The notes under the pieces were generated by a model, which did no database searches, had not been told where the DNA came from, and saw only the letters and a list, made by a program, of their open reading frames with translations. Position numbers and translations under genes: made by a program. Of a stretch of DNA of 64,000 nucleotides, positions 62,173-64,000 are shown one piece after another (within the stretch, counting starts at the first letter, position 1; each line of letters starts with the position of its first letter). Source of the DNA: Fimbriimonadia bacterium (GTDB taxonomy: Bacteria > Armatimonadota > Fimbriimonadia > Fimbriimonadales > GBS-DC); assembly GCA_026129765.1 (NCBI GenBank), contig JAHCHP010000012.1, forward strand, positions 1-64,000, written 5' to 3'.

Positions 62173-62805
62173 ATGACAACAAAAGTGCAAGTGATTTTCT
62201 ATAGTATGTACGGGCATATCTACCAGTTGGCAAAAGCCATCGCGGAAGGCGCGCGCGAAGTGGAAGGCGTGGAGGTCGAAATGCTGCAAGTTCCCGAATT
62301 AGTGCCGGATGCCGTTCTGGAACGCAGCGGCGCGAAAACTGCCCGCGCCGCCTTTGAACAGATTCCGGTAGCGACGGTGGATCATTTAGCCGATGCCGAC
62401 GCAATTATCTTCGGTACACCGACCCGGTTCGGCAATATGACGGCGCAGATGCGCAACTTTCTGGATCAGACCGGCGGCTTATGGGTCAAAGGCACGCTGG
62501 TCGGCAAAGTAGGCAGTGTCTTCACTTCGACCTCCACCCAGCATGGAGGGCAAGAGTCCACCATTCTCAGCACACAAATCACCCTGCTGCACCATGGCAT
62601 GGTGATCGTGGGCGCAACCTTTACGCATCCCAATCTCTCGCAGATTGATGAGGTGATGGGCGGTAGCCCCTATGGCGCGGCGACCATCACGGGCGGTAAC
62701 GGGGCGAGGCAGCCCAGCGAAAAAGAGCTGGAAATCGCGCGTTTCCAGGGCAGGCATGTGGCAGAAACCGCGCGCAAACTGAAACGAGGAGGCGAAGCAG
62801 CATGA
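62173..62805 (+). CDS. wrbA: NAD(P)H:quinone oxidoreductase WrbA
   Basis: The 210-residue flavodoxin-like protein binds FMN; the phosphate loop [32 protein letters not shown] and [13 protein letters not shown] are all family motifs. It reduces quinones by two electrons, limiting redox cycling. GGAGG is 7 nt before the ATG. The next gene, doxX, overlaps by 4 nt (ATGA). Confidence 0.95.
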   Translation: MTTKVQVIFYSMYGHIYQLAKAIAEGAREVEGVEVEMLQVPELVPDAVLERSGAKTARAAFEQIPVATVDHLADADAIIFGTPTRFGNMTAQMRNFLDQTGGLWVKGTLVGKVGSVFTSTSTQHGGQESTILSTQITLLHHGMVIVGATFTHPNLSQIDEVMGGSPYGAATITGGNGARQPSEKELEIARFQGRHVAETARKLKRGGEAA

Positions 62806-63218
62806 TGAAACCATTGAATGAACAACCGCTTCTGGACATCGGACGATTGATCTTGCGTGTACCTTTGGGATTGGGCATCACGTGGCTGCATGGCTATCCA
62901 AAAATTTTCGGCGGACGGATGGAAGGGTTCACCCAAGGCGTCTCAGAGATGGGATTTCCGCTACCTGCGCTCTTCGCCTGGATGGCTGCGCTTTCAGAAT
63001 TTGTCGGCGGGCTTCTTGTGGCGGTGGGACTGGGAACACGACTCAGCGCATTCCTCATCACTTCCACGATGGTGGTCGCTGCATTTGTTGCCCAATCGGG
63101 GAAACCCATCGGCGATCGCGAACTGGCATTGCTCTATCTGAGTTCCAGTATCGGAATTATGCTGCTGGGCGCAGGCGCGTACTCGCTCGATGCTTTGATC
63201 GCCAAACGGAAAAGTTAG
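62802..63218 (+). CDS. DoxX family membrane protein
   Basis: The 138-residue protein has four transmembrane helices typical of DoxX ([33 protein letters not shown], ...), with the motif [11 protein letters not shown]. DoxX-like proteins are linked to thiosulfate or quinol oxidation and sulfur/redox tolerance. It is translationally coupled to wrbA; the pair is probably a redox-stress unit. Confidence 0.85.
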   Translation: MMKPLNEQPLLDIGRLILRVPLGLGITWLHGYPKIFGGRMEGFTQGVSEMGFPLPALFAWMAALSEFVGGLLVAVGLGTRLSAFLITSTMVVAAFVAQSGKPIGDRELALLYLSSSIGIMLLGAGAYSLDALIAKRKS

Positions 63219-63276
63219 GGTTCACCGGTTCGTAAAGTGGGAATTTAGGGGGCGAGACATACCTCGCCCAAGGCAA

Positions 63277-63402
63277 CAGCAGACCCATTCGCTTCGCTCA
63301 GGATGAAAGTTTGGACGCGCTGCTCCTTCCCCTTGTTTACAGGGGGAAGGATGGGAAGGGGGTTCTGTCATTCCGCGCGAAGCCGAGTTATCTGCTTTTT
63401 GA
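63277..63402. repeat. Dispersed REP-like repeat, copy 5, in a 319-nt gap
   Basis: Inverted module B (CAGACCCATTCGCTTCGCTC, about 63281-63300) and a module-A-like segment (CATTCCGCGCGAAGCCGAGT, about 63369-63388, then ATCTGCTTTTTG) flank a GC-rich stem-like CCCCTTGTTTACAGGGGGAA near 63330. No gene is supported between 63219 and 63537. Confidence 0.6.
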
Positions 63403-63537
63403 ATTCTTGAGACTACTTCTTTCTGAGACCGCGCTCATGAAAAACGCGGCGAAGACGGAGCTTCGCCCTCCAACTGGATTCCCACCTTCACGGGAATGGC
63501 GTGTTTGCCTGCTTTGCGTCTCTGCGTGCTGCGAACT

Positions 63538-64000
63538 TCAAGCGCGTTCCACTGGTTTCAATACGCCTTTCCGAGAGCGAACCCAATAGAAATAGATTCC
63601 AAGCGCAAAAATAACAAACGCAGCCACCTGCCCAATCGTGATTCCCCAGAACCATTCGTCTGAGGTGGCTCCCCGTCGGAAAAATTCATTGATGAACCGG
63701 TAAATCCCGAACAGAATCAGAAAACTGGCGGCGACCTGCCCCTCAAACGCGCGGCGGGAATCTAAGCGGTGCAAAAAGACAAAAATAATCAGCCCTGCCA
63801 GAAAAGAGTAGATTTGGGTCGGATGGCTGGGCGGGGTTAATGCGCCCGGTATTTGCTCATTGGGAAATTGAATCCCCCAAGGCAGCGCAGTCGGATGCCC
63901 GTAGCAGCAGCCCGCAAACAAACACCCCAACCGGGCAACGCCATACCCCAGGGCTAAGGAAGGCACAAAAAAATCCATGCCATGCCAATAAGGAATGTTT
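63538..64000 (-). CDS. lgt: Prolipoprotein diacylglyceryl transferase, N-terminus cut off by window edge
   Basis: The reading frame continues without stop through 64000, so the visible 153 codons are the C-terminal part of an about 260-290-residue membrane protein. DFFVPSLALGYGVARLGCLFAGCCYG (residues around the visible start) matches the Lgt signature region; PTQIYSFLAGLIIFV, and a later YRFINEFFR, are the remaining family segments. Lgt attaches diacylglycerol to the lipobox Cys of prolipoproteins. No start codon can be given. Confidence 0.9.
   Translation of the reverse strand, partial: NIPYWHGMDFFVPSLALGYGVARLGCLFAGCCYGHPTALPWGIQFPNEQIPGALTPPSHPTQIYSFLAGLIIFVFLHRLDSRRAFEGQVAASFLILFGIYRFINEFFRRGATSDEWFWGITIGQVAAFVIFALGIYFYWVRSRKGVLKPVERA

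Overview
This is a bacterial chromosome segment of moderate GC content with dense protein coding, no rRNA or tRNA gene that I could see, and no plasmid, phage or transposon genes. The best guess for the host is a member of Armatimonadota (inference, moderate confidence). The reasons are a type IV pilin-like protein whose N-terminus runs into [13 protein letters not shown] and ends in an H-x9-DG motif (24873-25697), three large secreted proteins with a C-terminal EF-hand/dockerin-like tail, a PEP-CTERM surface protein, and a mixed set of housekeeping genes without the long operons of well-studied phyla.

Layout. 1-6.8 kb: a truncated peptidylarginine-deiminase-like gene at the left edge (missed by simple ATG-to-stop ORF finding because it runs off the window), a Tat-exported DUF3500 protein, a glycosylasparaginase, an M1 aminopeptidase with dockerin-like tail and a radical SAM protein. 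6.8-17.6 kb: a pilin-like hypothetical protein, ParB, a large secreted protein of unknown function coupled to a CPBP membrane protease, and two big secreted dockerin-tailed proteins (an alpha/beta hydrolase and an SBBP beta-propeller protein with P-domains). 17.7-26.6 kb: trpB plus a zinc alcohol dehydrogenase, a PEP-CTERM protein with a consensus promoter and structured leader, a sialidase-like protein, a VapBC pair, an M20 peptidase, the pilin-like protein with its own consensus promoter and leader, and small membrane proteins.

26.6-43 kb is mostly informational: hflX, rtcB, thrS, cysS, a VanW protein, a DUF4143 ATPase, a family B DNA polymerase, an S41 protease, ftsK and trxA. 43-56 kb: dgt with a zinc-ribbon partner, an aldo/keto reductase, a rhodanese-methyltransferase fusion, dsbD, maf, an ANTAR response regulator, a Gfo/Idh/MocA oxidoreductase, a Tat-exported metallophosphatase, recG and etfBA. 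56-64 kb: two paralogous coiled-coil PD-(D/E)xK nuclease-like proteins, aconitase with a small unknown partner, wrbA-doxX behind a perfect CRP-type palindrome, and the C-terminal half of lgt running off the right edge.

The most unusual things seen are (1) the eukaryote-type peptidylarginine deiminase; (2) the pair of diverged nuclease-like paralogs that share a 53-bp perfectly identical segment encoding their N-terminal coiled coil and the same promoter layout; (3) a recurrent promoter layout in which the TATAAT box lies only 5-8 nt before the start codon, predicting leaderless mRNAs for at least seven genes; (4) hflX, whose conserved N-terminus can only be reached from a non-canonical ATC/ATA start behind a strong Shine-Dalgarno; and (5) two cell-surface genes with consensus promoters and long structured leaders. 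No CRISPR array or cas gene was found.
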